Below, in pieces: positions 50,688 through 61,400 of a DNA stretch of 64,000 nt. Position 1 is the first letter of the stretch; each line of letters opens with the position of its first letter. This DNA comes from an uncultured Chitinophaga sp. (lineage in GTDB: Bacteria; Bacteroidota; Bacteroidia; Cytophagales; Cyclobacteriaceae), in assembly GCA_902168205.1 (NCBI GenBank), contig CABHOK010000018.1, forward strand, positions 124,001 through 188,000. The letters run 5' to 3'. A program made the translations under genes and the position numbers. The notes under the pieces are model-generated. The model was not told where the DNA came from. It did no database searches and saw only the letters and a program-made list of their open reading frames with translations.

Positions 50688-52616
50688 ATGAAAAAAATAA
50701 TCCTCGCGTGCATCCTGGTAACGGGGTGCATCCTGGTAAGCCGGGCACAATCAACGGATCTGTGGCAGCAGTTCAAGGAGCGCTTCCCGGATGAACCGGC
50801 AGTATTTATAGAGCGCTCGGAAGTATTAAATATCACGCAGGACGGAGATTCGCTGCGTGCATTTCTCGATGTAAGCGAAGATGTACTTCATCTGAAAGAA
50901 CAAACCGATATGTTGTCGGGTAAACGTGTATATGGATCGCACTTCAACCAGGTGGCGAACATCAAAGCGAAAACACTGGTGTGGGACAAGAACCGCTATA
51001 AAGAAATGGTGGTGTCCAATTTCAAAAAGAACAGCGATCGCAGTGCTGGTATATTTTACGATGATTCATATTACTATTCATTTGATTTTCCTTCGATCGC
51101 TTCACGCAACCGTACGCAGCTGGAGTATCGTGAAAATATGAAAGACGTTCGGTTCATTCATGGCTATGTATTCAGTTCGTACCTCCCGCAGGGAAAAACC
51201 ACCTATACGATTAAGACAACGAAAGATGTTGACCTGGCATATCAAGTGTTAAATGACGATAAGAAGCAGATACAATTCCGTAAAACAGAAAAAGGAAACT
51301 CCGTTACCTACGAGTGGACAGCGCAGTACCTGCCGGCACTCAAGTCGGAAGATAAAAGTCCTTCCCTGCGTTACTATGCTCCGCATGTTATCTGCTATGT
51401 AAAGTCTTACAAAACGAAAAAGGGCAACGTAAAGGTATTGTCTAACCTGGACGATCTCTATCGCTGGTATTACACCTTTATCGAGAAACTCAATAAAGAA
51501 AATTCACCGGAGCTTGTAGCCATAGCCGAGAAGATCAAAGCTGAAAGTAAATCAGAGCTTGAAACGGTTAAGAAAGTTTATTACTGGGTGCAGAACAATA
51601 TACAGTATATAGCTTTTGAACAAGGCATGCGCGGTCTTATACCGCACAGTGGTTCGTATGTATGTGAGAAACGTTACGGTGATTGCAAAGATATGGCCAA
51701 CCTGATCGTGAACATGCTGCAGCTAACCGGTATAAAAGCATATCATACCTGGATCGGTACACGCGATATACCCTATCGCTATACCGAGGTGCCTACTCCG
51801 TTGGTGGACAATCACATGATTGCAACCTATATTTCCAAAGATGGTCAATATTATTTCCTCGATGGTACCAGCGATCATACCGCGTTCGGGTATCCTTCAT
51901 CGATGATACAAGGTAAAGAAGCACTTATTGGTATAGATGCCAATCGTTACGAAATAAAAGAAGTGCCTGTTATTGCGAAGGAAAAAAATGTGATGACCGA
52001 CTCGATGACCATTCGTATAGATGGCGCGCAATTGATAGGCAGTGGTACAAGCACCTTGTCTGGTTTCCCAAAAGTGTTTGGCGGTTACGAACTCGATCGT
52101 TCCGAGAAAGACGATGTGAAGCGTTACGTTACCAAACTCGTGGGCAAGGGCAGCAACAAGTTCTACCTGGATAAATATACGTTGGCTTCGCTGGATGATC
52201 ATGACAAACCAACGCGCATTCAGTATGATTTCCGGTTGAGCGATTACTTCCAGAAGCTGGGCGATGAATTATACATCAACCTCAATCTGAATAAAGATTA
52301 CTATAACGATGTGATCAACATAACATCACGTACGTCTCCGCGCGAATCGGAGTATAAGTATATAAAATATGAAGTGATCGAAATGGCAATTCCCGAAGGA
52401 TACACCGTAGAGTATTTGCCGCCCGATGCCAGGATCAATGGTCCGCTGATAGGCTGCGATATAACCTACCAATCAAAAGCCGGAAAGATAACCGCTTCGA
52501 AGAAATTTTACCTTGACTATATATTGTTGCAACCCGATCAGTTTGCTGCGTGGAATGAAGCAGTGAAGCACATCAGTGAAACATATAAAGAGTCCATCAT
52601 CCTGAAGAAAAAATAA
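50688..52616 (+). CDS. DUF3857-transglutaminase protein, catalytically complete
   Basis: 642 residues from ATG 50688 (an upstream TTG would add MKY only). Signal peptide KKIILACILVTGCILVSRAQ. DUF3857 domain ~40-260, then a transglutaminase-like core with triad Cys333 in RYGDCKDMANLIVNML, His376 in DNHMIATY and Asp392 in FLDGTSD, then a DUF3858-like C-terminal domain. Widespread in Bacteroidota and often in pairs; substrate and partner are unknown. The second DUF3857 gene follows 17 nt downstream. Confidence 0.9.
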   Translation: MKKIILACILVTGCILVSRAQSTDLWQQFKERFPDEPAVFIERSEVLNITQDGDSLRAFLDVSEDVLHLKEQTDMLSGKRVYGSHFNQVANIKAKTLVWDKNRYKEMVVSNFKKNSDRSAGIFYDDSYYYSFDFPSIASRNRTQLEYRENMKDVRFIHGYVFSSYLPQGKTTYTIKTTKDVDLAYQVLNDDKKQIQFRKTEKGNSVTYEWTAQYLPALKSEDKSPSLRYYAPHVICYVKSYKTKKGNVKVLSNLDDLYRWYYTFIEKLNKENSPELVAIAEKIKAESKSELETVKKVYYWVQNNIQYIAFEQGMRGLIPHSGSYVCEKRYGDCKDMANLIVNMLQLTGIKAYHTWIGTRDIPYRYTEVPTPLVDNHMIATYISKDGQYYFLDGTSDHTAFGYPSSMIQGKEALIGIDANRYEIKEVPVIAKEKNVMTDSMTIRIDGAQLIGSGTSTLSGFPKVFGGYELDRSEKDDVKRYVTKLVGKGSNKFYLDKYTLASLDDHDKPTRIQYDFRLSDYFQKLGDELYINLNLNKDYYNDVINITSRTSPRESEYKYIKYEVIEMAIPEGYTVEYLPPDARINGPLIGCDITYQSKAGKITASKKFYLDYILLQPDQFAAWNEAVKHISETYKESIILKKK

Positions 52617-52633
52617 CGGAAGAAAATAAATCT

Positions 52634-54607
52634 ATGAATAAGAAGTTTTGGGCGATCGTTTGCCTCGTGGTTTTTGCAAGCGCTGCATTTGCAGCCGATA
52701 TAAAACCGTATGAGTGGGAAAAGAACCGCAGCCGCTATACGCTTGCTGCCGGTGACAAAGACCTGACCGAACTGATTCTGAAACAACACGCACAATACGA
52801 GTACGTGTTGGAAGACAATCAGTTCCTGATGTATTCTACTATCCACCGCATTGTTCTGGTAAACAACGATGAGGCTATACAAAAACATAACCGCATTGTT
52901 ATTTCCATGAACAATACCATTGAACTGATCGAACTGAAAGCGCGTGCCATCAACAAAGATGGAAAAGCGATTTACTTCGATAAGTCCAATCTCAAGGAAT
53001 TGAAAGAAGAAGAAAGCGGAAACGCTTACCGCATCTTTGCCATTGAAGGTGTAGAGATGGGCAGTGAGATTGAATATTACTTTACGCGTAAAATGCGCGC
53101 CAGTGTATTCGACAGAGTATATATGCAGTATGATGTGCCGGTAAAGGCAAGCTCGTTCTTACTCACCTGCCCGGGACATTTGAAATTTGATTTCAAGGCA
53201 TACCAGGGATTTCCCGAGGTAAAGCAGGAAGAGAACGGCAACAAAGAACTGAATCAATATACGGCTGCGATGAAAGATGTACCGGCCATGAAAGAGGAGG
53301 CTTTTTCCTACTTTGACGCAAATCGTAAGCGTATAGAATTTAAATTGGCTTACAACACAGCACGTTCGCAGGCCCGTTTATATACCTGGGATGAAGCCGC
53401 TAAAACATTCTACTCGGTTCTATATACCACATCGAAAGATGATGACAAAGCACTGGAGAAATTTGCCAAGACATTAGGTGACGATCCATCAAAACCGGCT
53501 GTGACACGCATTCGTAACATTGAGCAGAAAATTAAATCGAGTGTAAAAGTAAATACCGAGCGCAGTGACGAATCATTGTCTCAGGTTACAGCAATCATTA
53601 AAAGTAAACTTGCTTCACGCGAGGGAATGACCAAGCTACTCATCAAAACATTCGAGAAGGCCGGCATAAAATGTTACCCGGTAATAACCTGCAGTCGTGA
53701 GCAGTTAAAGTTTGATGGAACTTTCGATTCATGGTCGTACCTCGATGAATATTTACTTTACTTTCCGGACACAAAAGGCTTCATTGCTCCGTATGTTTTT
53801 GAAACGCGATACCCGCTGGTGCCCGCAGAATTTACCGCTACCAAAGGATTATTTATAGAGCCGTTTGCTGTAGGTGAAATGAAATCAGCACTGGCTTCCG
53901 TTGAAGAAATTCCGGCCCTGGATTATCAGCTCAGCAGTGATAACCTAGATATGCAGGTGAGCTTTGCAGACGATCTGTCAACAGTAAATATCAAGCAGAA
54001 GAGAATATTCGGTGGGTATAATGCTATATACTTCGGTCCGTATTATGATTTGATGACGGAAGAGCAGCGCACCCGCATGATTGAAGAACTTACCAAGCAG
54101 ACTGCTCCAGATGCTGCTATAAAGAAATGGACTGCGAAAGCATTGGAAGAGAAGGCTGATAATTTCGAGATCAATGTAGATTTCAATTCATCGCACTTCC
54201 TGGAGAAAGCCGGACCGCGCATTTTATTCAAGGCAGGTGAGTTGATCGGACCGCAGGTTGAAATGTACCGCGATGATAAGCGCGTAAATGAAGTGGAGAA
54301 TGAATTTAACCGCGGCTACGATCGCATCATCAGAATTCAAATCCCTTCCGGATATACTATAAAAAATCCGCAAGACCTGAAGATCGACATTACCTATAAG
54401 GATAAAGACAAGACACCGTTCCTCTTCCAGTCAGACTATGCCATAAAAGATAACATACTCGAGATCTCGATTAAGGAATATTACAAAGAGATTTTTGCTC
54501 CGCTGGCACGTTATGAAGATTTCAGAAAAGTGATCAACGCATCCGCAGATTTTAATAAAGTTACGCTCGTGTTGGAAAAAGGATCGCAAGTGCTGGACAA
54601 GAAGTAA
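52634..54607 (+). CDS. DUF3857 protein with degenerate transglutaminase core
   Basis: 657 residues with signal peptide KKFWAIVCLVVFASAAFA. N-terminal DUF3857 domain (~20-270) resembles its neighbour. The region matching the catalytic Cys segment reads KSKLASREGMTKLLIKTFEKAGIKCYPVI, where GDCKD is replaced by ASREG; the His region reads SWSYLDEYLLYFPDTKG with no NH-M. The catalytic Cys and His are thus absent. It is probably a pseudoenzyme binding the same partner as the 50688 product or regulating it. Confidence 0.85.
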   Translation: MNKKFWAIVCLVVFASAAFAADIKPYEWEKNRSRYTLAAGDKDLTELILKQHAQYEYVLEDNQFLMYSTIHRIVLVNNDEAIQKHNRIVISMNNTIELIELKARAINKDGKAIYFDKSNLKELKEEESGNAYRIFAIEGVEMGSEIEYYFTRKMRASVFDRVYMQYDVPVKASSFLLTCPGHLKFDFKAYQGFPEVKQEENGNKELNQYTAAMKDVPAMKEEAFSYFDANRKRIEFKLAYNTARSQARLYTWDEAAKTFYSVLYTTSKDDDKALEKFAKTLGDDPSKPAVTRIRNIEQKIKSSVKVNTERSDESLSQVTAIIKSKLASREGMTKLLIKTFEKAGIKCYPVITCSREQLKFDGTFDSWSYLDEYLLYFPDTKGFIAPYVFETRYPLVPAEFTATKGLFIEPFAVGEMKSALASVEEIPALDYQLSSDNLDMQVSFADDLSTVNIKQKRIFGGYNAIYFGPYYDLMTEEQRTRMIEELTKQTAPDAAIKKWTAKALEEKADNFEINVDFNSSHFLEKAGPRILFKAGELIGPQVEMYRDDKRVNEVENEFNRGYDRIIRIQIPSGYTIKNPQDLKIDITYKDKDKTPFLFQSDYAIKDNILEISIKEYYKEIFAPLARYEDFRKVINASADFNKVTLVLEKGSQVLDKK

Positions 54608-54626
54608 AAAATAAATGTCGATAAGA

Positions 54627-54674
54627 CACAAGCCTTGCATTGAAGATAGACATCGATGCAAGGCTTGTGCTTTT
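54627..54674. terminator. Bidirectional terminator
   Basis: CACAAGCCTTGCAT (54627-54640) pairs perfectly with ATGCAAGGCTTGTG (54656-54669), a 14-bp stem ending in CTTTT. It separates the convergent DUF3857 and L,D-transpeptidase genes. Confidence 0.9.
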
Positions 54675-55401
54675 AATAGGAGTACCGTCCACGGGCGTTT
54701 ACTTTTACCGTGTTTACCTGTTTTGTTTTTTCAAAGTCAAGGTAAACAGACTGAAGATTGCTCCAGAAATCAACCAGCGAAGGTGCGTGGCTATAGTCTG
54801 TCTTAAGCTGGTTAAAGTTAGCATCATCCAGTTTTGTCGGGAAAATATGAACCGGTATAGCGAGCTGTCCGTTGTTACGCGCTTCAATGGCCAGTATATA
54901 TAGCTCTTTAATCTTGTCGTCTGTTATGGGTATACATCCAATCGTAACGCAGTCGCCATGTATATAAATAGCACCGCCTGGCCGCTGGCGGTCACTTAAA
55001 ATCTTGTCAGACGCATTGGGATAATTTATGCCAAGCGACAAATGAAAATTACTGGCAGGGTTAAAATGGTTTACCTGGTAAACGCCTTCCGGAATTTGCT
55101 TGTCGCCTTCCTTGCGTTTCGGTCCAAGTACACCCGATGTCGAGCAGAAGTCGTACGTAGTGAGCAGCGCATACTCCTGTTTATTCTTTTCGCGGATCCA
55201 TACCTCGAGTTTCTTTTCTTTTTTAAAAGCCTGAATAAAAAGATGAAAACCGTTCGCCTTGAAATGTTTTTGGGTAAAGTATTGTTTTATGGTGGCTTCC
55301 TTTTCGTTGTAAGCGTTTTTTACCCGTTCAAAATTTTGTTGTTGTTGCTTAAATGAAGCAGTTTGAAAAAAAATTGAGGCCATAATGAAAAGGGCGTTCA
55401 T
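54673..55401 (-). CDS. Exported L,D-transpeptidase (YkuD)
   Basis: 242 residues with a short hydrophobic leader (MNALFIMASIFFQTASF). The YkuD catalytic motif is AIYIHGDCVTIGCIPIT with His148 and Cys156; the family arrangement is HGxxxxxxxSxGC, and Thr occurs at the Ser position here. The preceding KKLEVWIREKNKQEYALL and PEGVYQVNHFNP strands fit. It forms 3-3 peptidoglycan cross-links or attaches proteins to the wall. It is convergent with the DUF3857 genes. Confidence 0.9.
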   Translation of the reverse strand: MNALFIMASIFFQTASFKQQQQNFERVKNAYNEKEATIKQYFTQKHFKANGFHLFIQAFKKEKKLEVWIREKNKQEYALLTTYDFCSTSGVLGPKRKEGDKQIPEGVYQVNHFNPASNFHLSLGINYPNASDKILSDRQRPGGAIYIHGDCVTIGCIPITDDKIKELYILAIEARNNGQLAIPVHIFPTKLDDANFNQLKTDYSHAPSLVDFWSNLQSVYLDFEKTKQVNTVKVNARGRYSY

Positions 55402-55559
55402 GACTTCTGAAAGTTTGAATAAACGTTTAAATTACAAAGGTTTTAGAAGTGAATTGGCCGTTTGGGAGAGATTAATAGCTGGCGCCATATAAACCGTAAA
55501 AGCATAGAGGTACTTCTTTACTAACTAACCGAAATCAAACGACAAATCAAGTTAGCAAT

Positions 55560-56375
55560 ATGATTGCAATTTACATTTTAGTGGCGTTAGCCAGTTCAGG
55601 TGTAACCGCTTTGGTTTTTTATTGGCTTGAGAAAAGAAAAGAAATGAGGCGGGCTGTGCAGGTTAATGACTCTACTGTGGAGCATATACCCTGGTCGCGG
55701 GTGAATGAATTTATTGAACACGATCGCCAGCGTATATCCAGTGACTTGCACGATGACTTGGGAACGGTATTGAGTCTGATACATCTTGACCTCGATCTTG
55801 TGATGCGTGAAGCTGATGCTCTACCCCCGCACATCGAAGCCAAGCTTATTGTTGTGAAGCGCAATCTTAACCGCACCATCGAAAGTATCCGCAATATCAT
55901 CTGGAATCTTTCTCCGGATTTTATAGAAGGCATGAGTCTGAATTTTGCCATTCGTGAACTCTGCCACAAACTCGATGCGCTGAAAGGAACACACATGCAC
56001 TTTGTGCAAAGCGGCAACCCGGTGCCGATCAATCAACGACAAAAACTAAACTTGTTCAGAATGGTGCAGGAGTTATTCTCCAATGCCATCAAGCATTCAA
56101 ACGCCTGGAATATTTCGGTACATCTGCATTGGGAAGATGAGTTGCTCACTATTACCGTAGAAGACGATGGTTCTGACTATAGACGTAAAGAGAACGAAGA
56201 AAAATCTTCCGGCATGGGCACCATCAATCTTGCGAAACGTGCTAAAAGTATAGGGGCTACATTTCGCAGAGAGCCTATATCTCCGAGAGGCTTACGCGTT
56301 ATTATAGAATTCAATCCGCGTCAAAAAGACAGTGCCGATAAATTTCCGGTTATGCCGCTTACGGCATCAGCCTAG
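55560..56375 (+). CDS. Sensor histidine kinase (HisKA_3/NarX-type)
   Basis: 271 residues, one N-terminal membrane helix (AIYILVALASSGVTALVFYWL, ~3-23) and no large sensor domain. His64 in QRISSDLHDDLGTVLSL is the phospho-acceptor of the NarX/DegS class. HATPase_c: VQELFSNAIKHSN, VEDDGSDYRR, GMGTINLAKRAKSIGATF. Short-sensor kinases of this class usually read a partner protein or membrane state. The convergent LuxR-type regulator at 56367 is the evident partner, and the two coding ends overlap by 9 nt. Confidence 0.93.
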   Translation: MIAIYILVALASSGVTALVFYWLEKRKEMRRAVQVNDSTVEHIPWSRVNEFIEHDRQRISSDLHDDLGTVLSLIHLDLDLVMREADALPPHIEAKLIVVKRNLNRTIESIRNIIWNLSPDFIEGMSLNFAIRELCHKLDALKGTHMHFVQSGNPVPINQRQKLNLFRMVQELFSNAIKHSNAWNISVHLHWEDELLTITVEDDGSDYRRKENEEKSSGMGTINLAKRAKSIGATFRREPISPRGLRVIIEFNPRQKDSADKFPVMPLTASA

Positions 56376-56999
56376 TACACCATTTTTATAGGCGTACGAG
56401 ATCAGCTCCGCTACATTACTGGTTTGTGTTTTCCGCAGCATGTCTTCACGATAGCTGTTGATCGTATTTTCTTTCAGCGATAATCGTTCGGCAATTTCTT
56501 TGCTGGATTTACCAAGCTTCAGGTACATCAGTATATCTGCTTCGCGTTTGCTGAAGCGTACAGATGGAGCGTTGGTGGCTTTTTCATCTTTCAGTAAAGA
56601 TGGATGGATCATGGTGGTAATATACTGCTTGCCGCTCAGCACCGTATCAATTGCTTTCTTGATTTCCTGCGAGCCACTGTTCTTCAACAGAAAACCATGT
56701 ACGCCTGCCTGCACCAGGTGCGTGATCATAGCTTCGCCATTGTATTGCGTGAGTATAATAATGTGAGTAGAAGGATGATCGAGCATAACCTGCTTGGCTA
56801 CTTCCATGCCGTTCATGCCGGGCATACCAATGTCCAGCAGCAGAAGATCAAAAACATGATTGCTCATCAGATCAAAAGCTTCAGGACCACTGCTGGCCTG
56901 CTTTACTTTCGCGGTCGGGTACAGTTTATTCAACACCAACGTAAGTCCTTCACGAAATAGTGCCTGATCGTCAACAGTAAGGATGGATAACGGTTTCAT
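56367..56999 (-). CDS. LuxR/NarL-type response regulator
   Basis: 210 residues. Receiver domain ~1-120: LTVDDQALFREGL, the phospho-acceptor Asp56 in LLLLDIGMPGMNG, FLLKNSGSQEI with the conserved Lys. C-terminal LuxR HTH (~145-205): RFSKREADILMYLKLGKSSKEIAERLSLKENTINSYREDML. Downstream genes are unknown. It is convergent with, and overlaps, the gene of the kinase that probably phosphorylates it. Confidence 0.95.
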   Translation of the reverse strand: MKPLSILTVDDQALFREGLTLVLNKLYPTAKVKQASSGPEAFDLMSNHVFDLLLLDIGMPGMNGMEVAKQVMLDHPSTHIIILTQYNGEAMITHLVQAGVHGFLLKNSGSQEIKKAIDTVLSGKQYITTMIHPSLLKDEKATNAPSVRFSKREADILMYLKLGKSSKEIAERLSLKENTINSYREDMLRKTQTSNVAELISYAYKNGVLG

Positions 57000-57038
57000 G
57001 AAATTATTTTTCGAAAAAGTTTTCCTCCAATATTACCT

Positions 57039-57046
57039 CAAAAATA
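57039..57046 (-). promoter_or_regulatory. Possible -7 box of the response regulator gene
   Basis: Minus-strand TATTTTTG matches TAnnTTTG about 40 nt upstream of the ATG at 56999. No -33 TTG at a suitable distance was found, so this is tentative. Confidence 0.3.
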
Positions 57047-57212
57047 AGGTAAATCGCCACCGGATTTTTAAGGTTAAACTATAATTTTTTTCAAACTACA
57101 AATTGCAGCCTGTGTTCAAGGCAATACAGAGGGGTATATTTCAGATGATATCCGGCAGTTTAAAGCAATAGGTTCATCAATAACGAACGAACAAACTTAT
57201 AGTGCGCTGGGT

Positions 57213-58334
57213 TCAGCTTTGCAATGTGGTTTCTTTTTCCCGATTCTGCATGTGATTGTTGACATGTGTATCAGTATCAGGCTCCGGAGAAGGCGGTGCC
57301 GTGGAGACATGCAGTGTGTTTACAAAGTAAATTTCATCTTTCTGCAACGCTTCGTATAGCTGTATATTAATATTCTGTTGAATGTCCATGTACTTGTTAT
57401 AGTCGGGATCAAGCACAAAGTAAACCACCTCAAACCGCAGGCTCCAGTCACCGAACGATGCAAAATGCGCACGGTCGAATCGTACCGGTTGCTGTTGCTC
57501 GATGATGGAGCGAACCATACCTGGAATGGTCTTGATCTTTTCAATCGTAGTTTTATAATCAATATTGAAAGTAAATACAACCCTGCGATTAACCTGCCGC
57601 TTGAAGTTGTGAATGCGTGAGTTTGTAAGATTCGCGTTACCGATCACGATCTGCTCTCCGGAAAGACTCCGCAGTCGCGTAGTCTTCAACCCGATATACT
57701 CGATCGAGCCGAGTTTATCATCCACCACAATAAAATCACCAACCTCAAAAGGTCTGTCGAAGAAGATAACGAAATAGTTGAACAAGTCGCCCAGTATATT
57801 TTGAGCCGCGAGTGCTACAGCAATACCGCCTATACCCAGACCGGTAATAATGGTAGTAACGTTATAGCCCAGGTTATCAATCAGAAAGACAATGCCCAAC
57901 ACCCATACAACAATGTTGACGAGTAACATAACACCCGCCAGTTGTTTTACCTTTTCTTCACCATTCTCCTGTTGCCTGATATAGCTTTGAAGAATCAGCA
58001 GAATGGTTGATGAAAGAAGTCTCAATACGAAGAAAGTAATTACCACGGCAGTAGCAATTCGAAGCACCTGCTCCGTTTTAACAGAAAGCTGCAGGTAGTT
58101 AAGCCCCGCATAAATAATGAAATAGTATAGAGCAGGCACCCCGAACCGATCGATACTGTCAATAATGAAATTATCGCCCCTGTTGGAGGTACGATCCGAA
58201 AACTTTTTAAGCTGTCGTAAAAGCGTTTGTTTAAAAAGCTTTACAGCTGCCAGACCAAAAAAGATAATGGCGGCGGCAATGAGGTAATCCTGCACGGTAT
58301 TGTGAAAATATTCCTGCTTCAAAAACTCATTCAT
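57213..58334 (-). CDS. MscS-family mechanosensitive channel
   Basis: 373 residues from ATG 58334; the longer frame adds a 21-residue non-conserved extension. Four to five membrane helices. The pore helix TM3 and following beta domain are typical: GLGIGGIAVALAAQNILGDLFNYFVIFFDRPFEVGDFIVVDDKLGSIEYIGLKTTRLRSLSGEQIVIGNANLTNSRIHNF. The C-terminal domain is of the usual alpha/beta vestibule type. It acts as an osmotic release valve in the inner membrane. Confidence 0.93.
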   Translation of the reverse strand: MNEFLKQEYFHNTVQDYLIAAAIIFFGLAAVKLFKQTLLRQLKKFSDRTSNRGDNFIIDSIDRFGVPALYYFIIYAGLNYLQLSVKTEQVLRIATAVVITFFVLRLLSSTILLILQSYIRQQENGEEKVKQLAGVMLLVNIVVWVLGIVFLIDNLGYNVTTIITGLGIGGIAVALAAQNILGDLFNYFVIFFDRPFEVGDFIVVDDKLGSIEYIGLKTTRLRSLSGEQIVIGNANLTNSRIHNFKRQVNRRVVFTFNIDYKTTIEKIKTIPGMVRSIIEQQQPVRFDRAHFASFGDWSLRFEVVYFVLDPDYNKYMDIQQNINIQLYEALQKDEIYFVNTLHVSTAPPSPEPDTDTHVNNHMQNREKETTLQS

Positions 58335-58484
58335 AACACAAAGGCATTGGTGCTGAAAAAGAATAAGTATGTATGTCGTAAAAATGAATGCCAACACGTT
58401 GTTTTAGTAAAAGTAAAAAGTGCACTTCCGCTTACCATTTCCAAAAAAATCTCAATCTTTAGGCTTCTAACCTGATCTTTACAC

Positions 58485-61400
58485 ATGAACAGTTTACCCT
58501 GGAAAAAAATCGCCATCGGCACGGTGGCCGTTATCATTGCTATTGCCGGTATATTCTATTTTAGAGCCAGTAAGGGAACCAAGCCAGGCCCCAGCTTCAT
58601 CAACCCCGCCTTCGGTGAATATATATCATCCTATACGGCAGGGGTGTTGCCTTCCGGTACAACGGTGCGAATCATATTGGCGAAGGAGGCTGTAGACTCT
58701 GCCATGATCGGTCAGGAAAGCTCCGTAAAACTATTTTCGTTCAGCCCTTCTATCAGTGGAAAAACCGTATGGCTCGACAGACGTACTGTGGAGTTTACTC
58801 CGGAAGCGCGTCTTACATCGGGGCAGGTATATGAAGTTAGCTTTGCGTTGTCCAAATTGATGGAAGTACCTTCCGAACTCAGCACATTTGAATATACATT
58901 TCAGGTTATACCTCAAAATTTTGAAGTATCGGTTGATAACATCAAGCCGTATATAAAAACAGAATTGAAGAGACAGAAGATTGAAGGTACACTCTTCACG
59001 GCCGACTATGCCGAGAATGCTTCGGTAGAAAAAATGGTATCGCCCGAGCAGGAAGGTAAAAATCTGAATGTTACCTGGACACACAATCCGGATGGCAAGC
59101 AACATTCCTTTGTGGTAGAAGATGTAGCGCGTAAAGATCAGGCGAGTAAAGTAAAGCTTAGTGTGAATGGTAATCCCATCGGTATAGATAGAACGGAAGA
59201 TGAAGAAGTTGAGATTCCTTCCCTGAGTGATTTTAAATTGATGACTGCCAAAGTGGTGCAGAATCCAAATCAATATGTAGTGCTTCAATTCTCCGATCCG
59301 TTAAAAGAAAAACAAACACTCGAAGGCCTCATCACCATTGCCGATCTCGCCAGTCTTGAATTTGAAATTCATGATAATGAAATATGGGTATATCCACCGG
59401 TACGTCAGTCAGGTTCGAAGACGGTTCGTATTGAAGCCGGTATTCGAAATATACTCGACTATAAAATGAAAGCAGCTACTACCGCTGAGGTTGTATTTGA
59501 GCAAGTGGCACCAGCGGTGCGCTTTACCGGCAAAGGTTCTATCCTGCCAAGCACCGATGGCCTCGTGTTACCGTTCGAAGCGGTTAGTCTGAATGCTGTA
59601 GATGTTACCATCGTAAAAATATTTGAGAACAACATTCTGCAATTCTTCCAGGTAAATAATCTGGATGGAAACCGTGAGTTGCGCAGAGTAGGAAAGAGGT
59701 TGTTGACCAAAACGATTCAACTGGACAACACCGGTGTAACCGATCTTGGTAAATGGAACCGTTTTACACTCGATCTTTCCAAACTCATAAGTGCAGAACC
59801 CGGTGCTATATACCAGGTAAAGATGAGTTTCAAAAAATCATACTCAACCTATAACTGCGATGGTGAAGAAGAGAGTGGCGAAGAAAGCTCCGGACAGTTT
59901 GATGAGTATGATGAAGAGTACGGCTATGAATACGAAGGTGGTTATTACGATTCGTACGATGAATACTATTACGCGGATGATTACGATTGGGAGCAACGCG
60001 ATAATCCATGTCACTCATCATATTATACGAACAATCGCGCCATTCAACGCAACGTCCTCGCTTCTGACTTGGGGTTGACTGCGAAGGGCGGTGATGATGG
60101 CAACCTGTTAATATTCGTAAACGACCTGAAGACAACGCAACCCCTATCCGGTGTGCAACTGGAAGTATATGATTTCCAGCAGCAGCTTATCGGCTCTGTT
60201 ACGACAGACTCAGAAGGTAAAGCTGGCATCACTTCCAAAGAACAGCCTTTTGCAATTGTAGCGAAGAGCGGCTTGCAACGCGGCTACCTGAAAGTAACGA
60301 ATGGCGATGCACTTTCAGTAAGTAACTTTGATGTATCTGGCGAGGTGGTGCAACGTGGTATAAAAGGATTTTTATATGGCGACCGCGGTGTGTGGCGCCC
60401 GGGCGATTCGTTATACTTAACCTTTATCCTGGAAGATAAAAATAAACTGTTGCCTCCATCACATCCCGTTGTATTTGAAATGTCTAATCCGCAAGGTCAG
60501 GTCGTAAATCGGTTGGTGCGCTCATCTTCTGAAAATGGTTTCTACAAGTTTGCTACTGCTACCAGTGCAGATGCTCCTACCGGTAATTGGACAGGGCGCG
60601 TAAAAGTTGGTGGTACGGAGTTCTCACAGACACTGAAGATTGAAACCGTAAAACCGAACCGGTTAAAAATAAATCTTGATTTTGGTACAGAGCGTTTCAC
60701 ATCAACCAATGTAACAGGTAAGCTGGATGTAAAGTGGCTGCACGGTGCACCGGGAAGAAACCTGAAAGCAGAATTTGATATGCTGCTGCAGAAAGTTCCG
60801 ACCGAGTTTGCAAAATACCCGGAGTATATATTTGAAGATCCGGCCAGAACATTCTATAGCGAAGCAACTCCTGTATTTGAAGGACTGACGGATGACGAAG
60901 GTAAAGCAACGGTAAACATAAGCCTGGAGTCCAGCTACGCAGCCCCCGGATTCCTGAATGCAGTATTCCGTGGAAAAGTGTTTGAAGAGAGTGGTAACTT
61001 CAGTATCGATCGTTTCAGTATACCATATTCTCCCTACGAAAGCTATGTTGGTATGAAAACTCCGGAAGGAGAGAAATATAGCGGTATACTATATTTTGAT
61101 ACACCGCATAAGATTGATTTCGTAACGCTTGATCCCTTGGGTAACCCGGTGTCGCGCAACAATGTTGAGATCAACGTGTATAAACTTGACTGGCGCTGGT
61201 GGTGGGACAACTCCGAAGAAAGCCTCGCTAATTATGTAGAGGGTTCATATTCTAAACTCATCAAGAGCGGTAAAGTAAATACCGTTAACGGTAAAGGCTC
61301 GTGGACCTTTGAAATGAAAATGGGTCAGCAGGAATATGGCCGTTACTTTGTTCGTGCATGCGATCCGGTATCAGGGCATTGCACCGGACAAATTATATAT

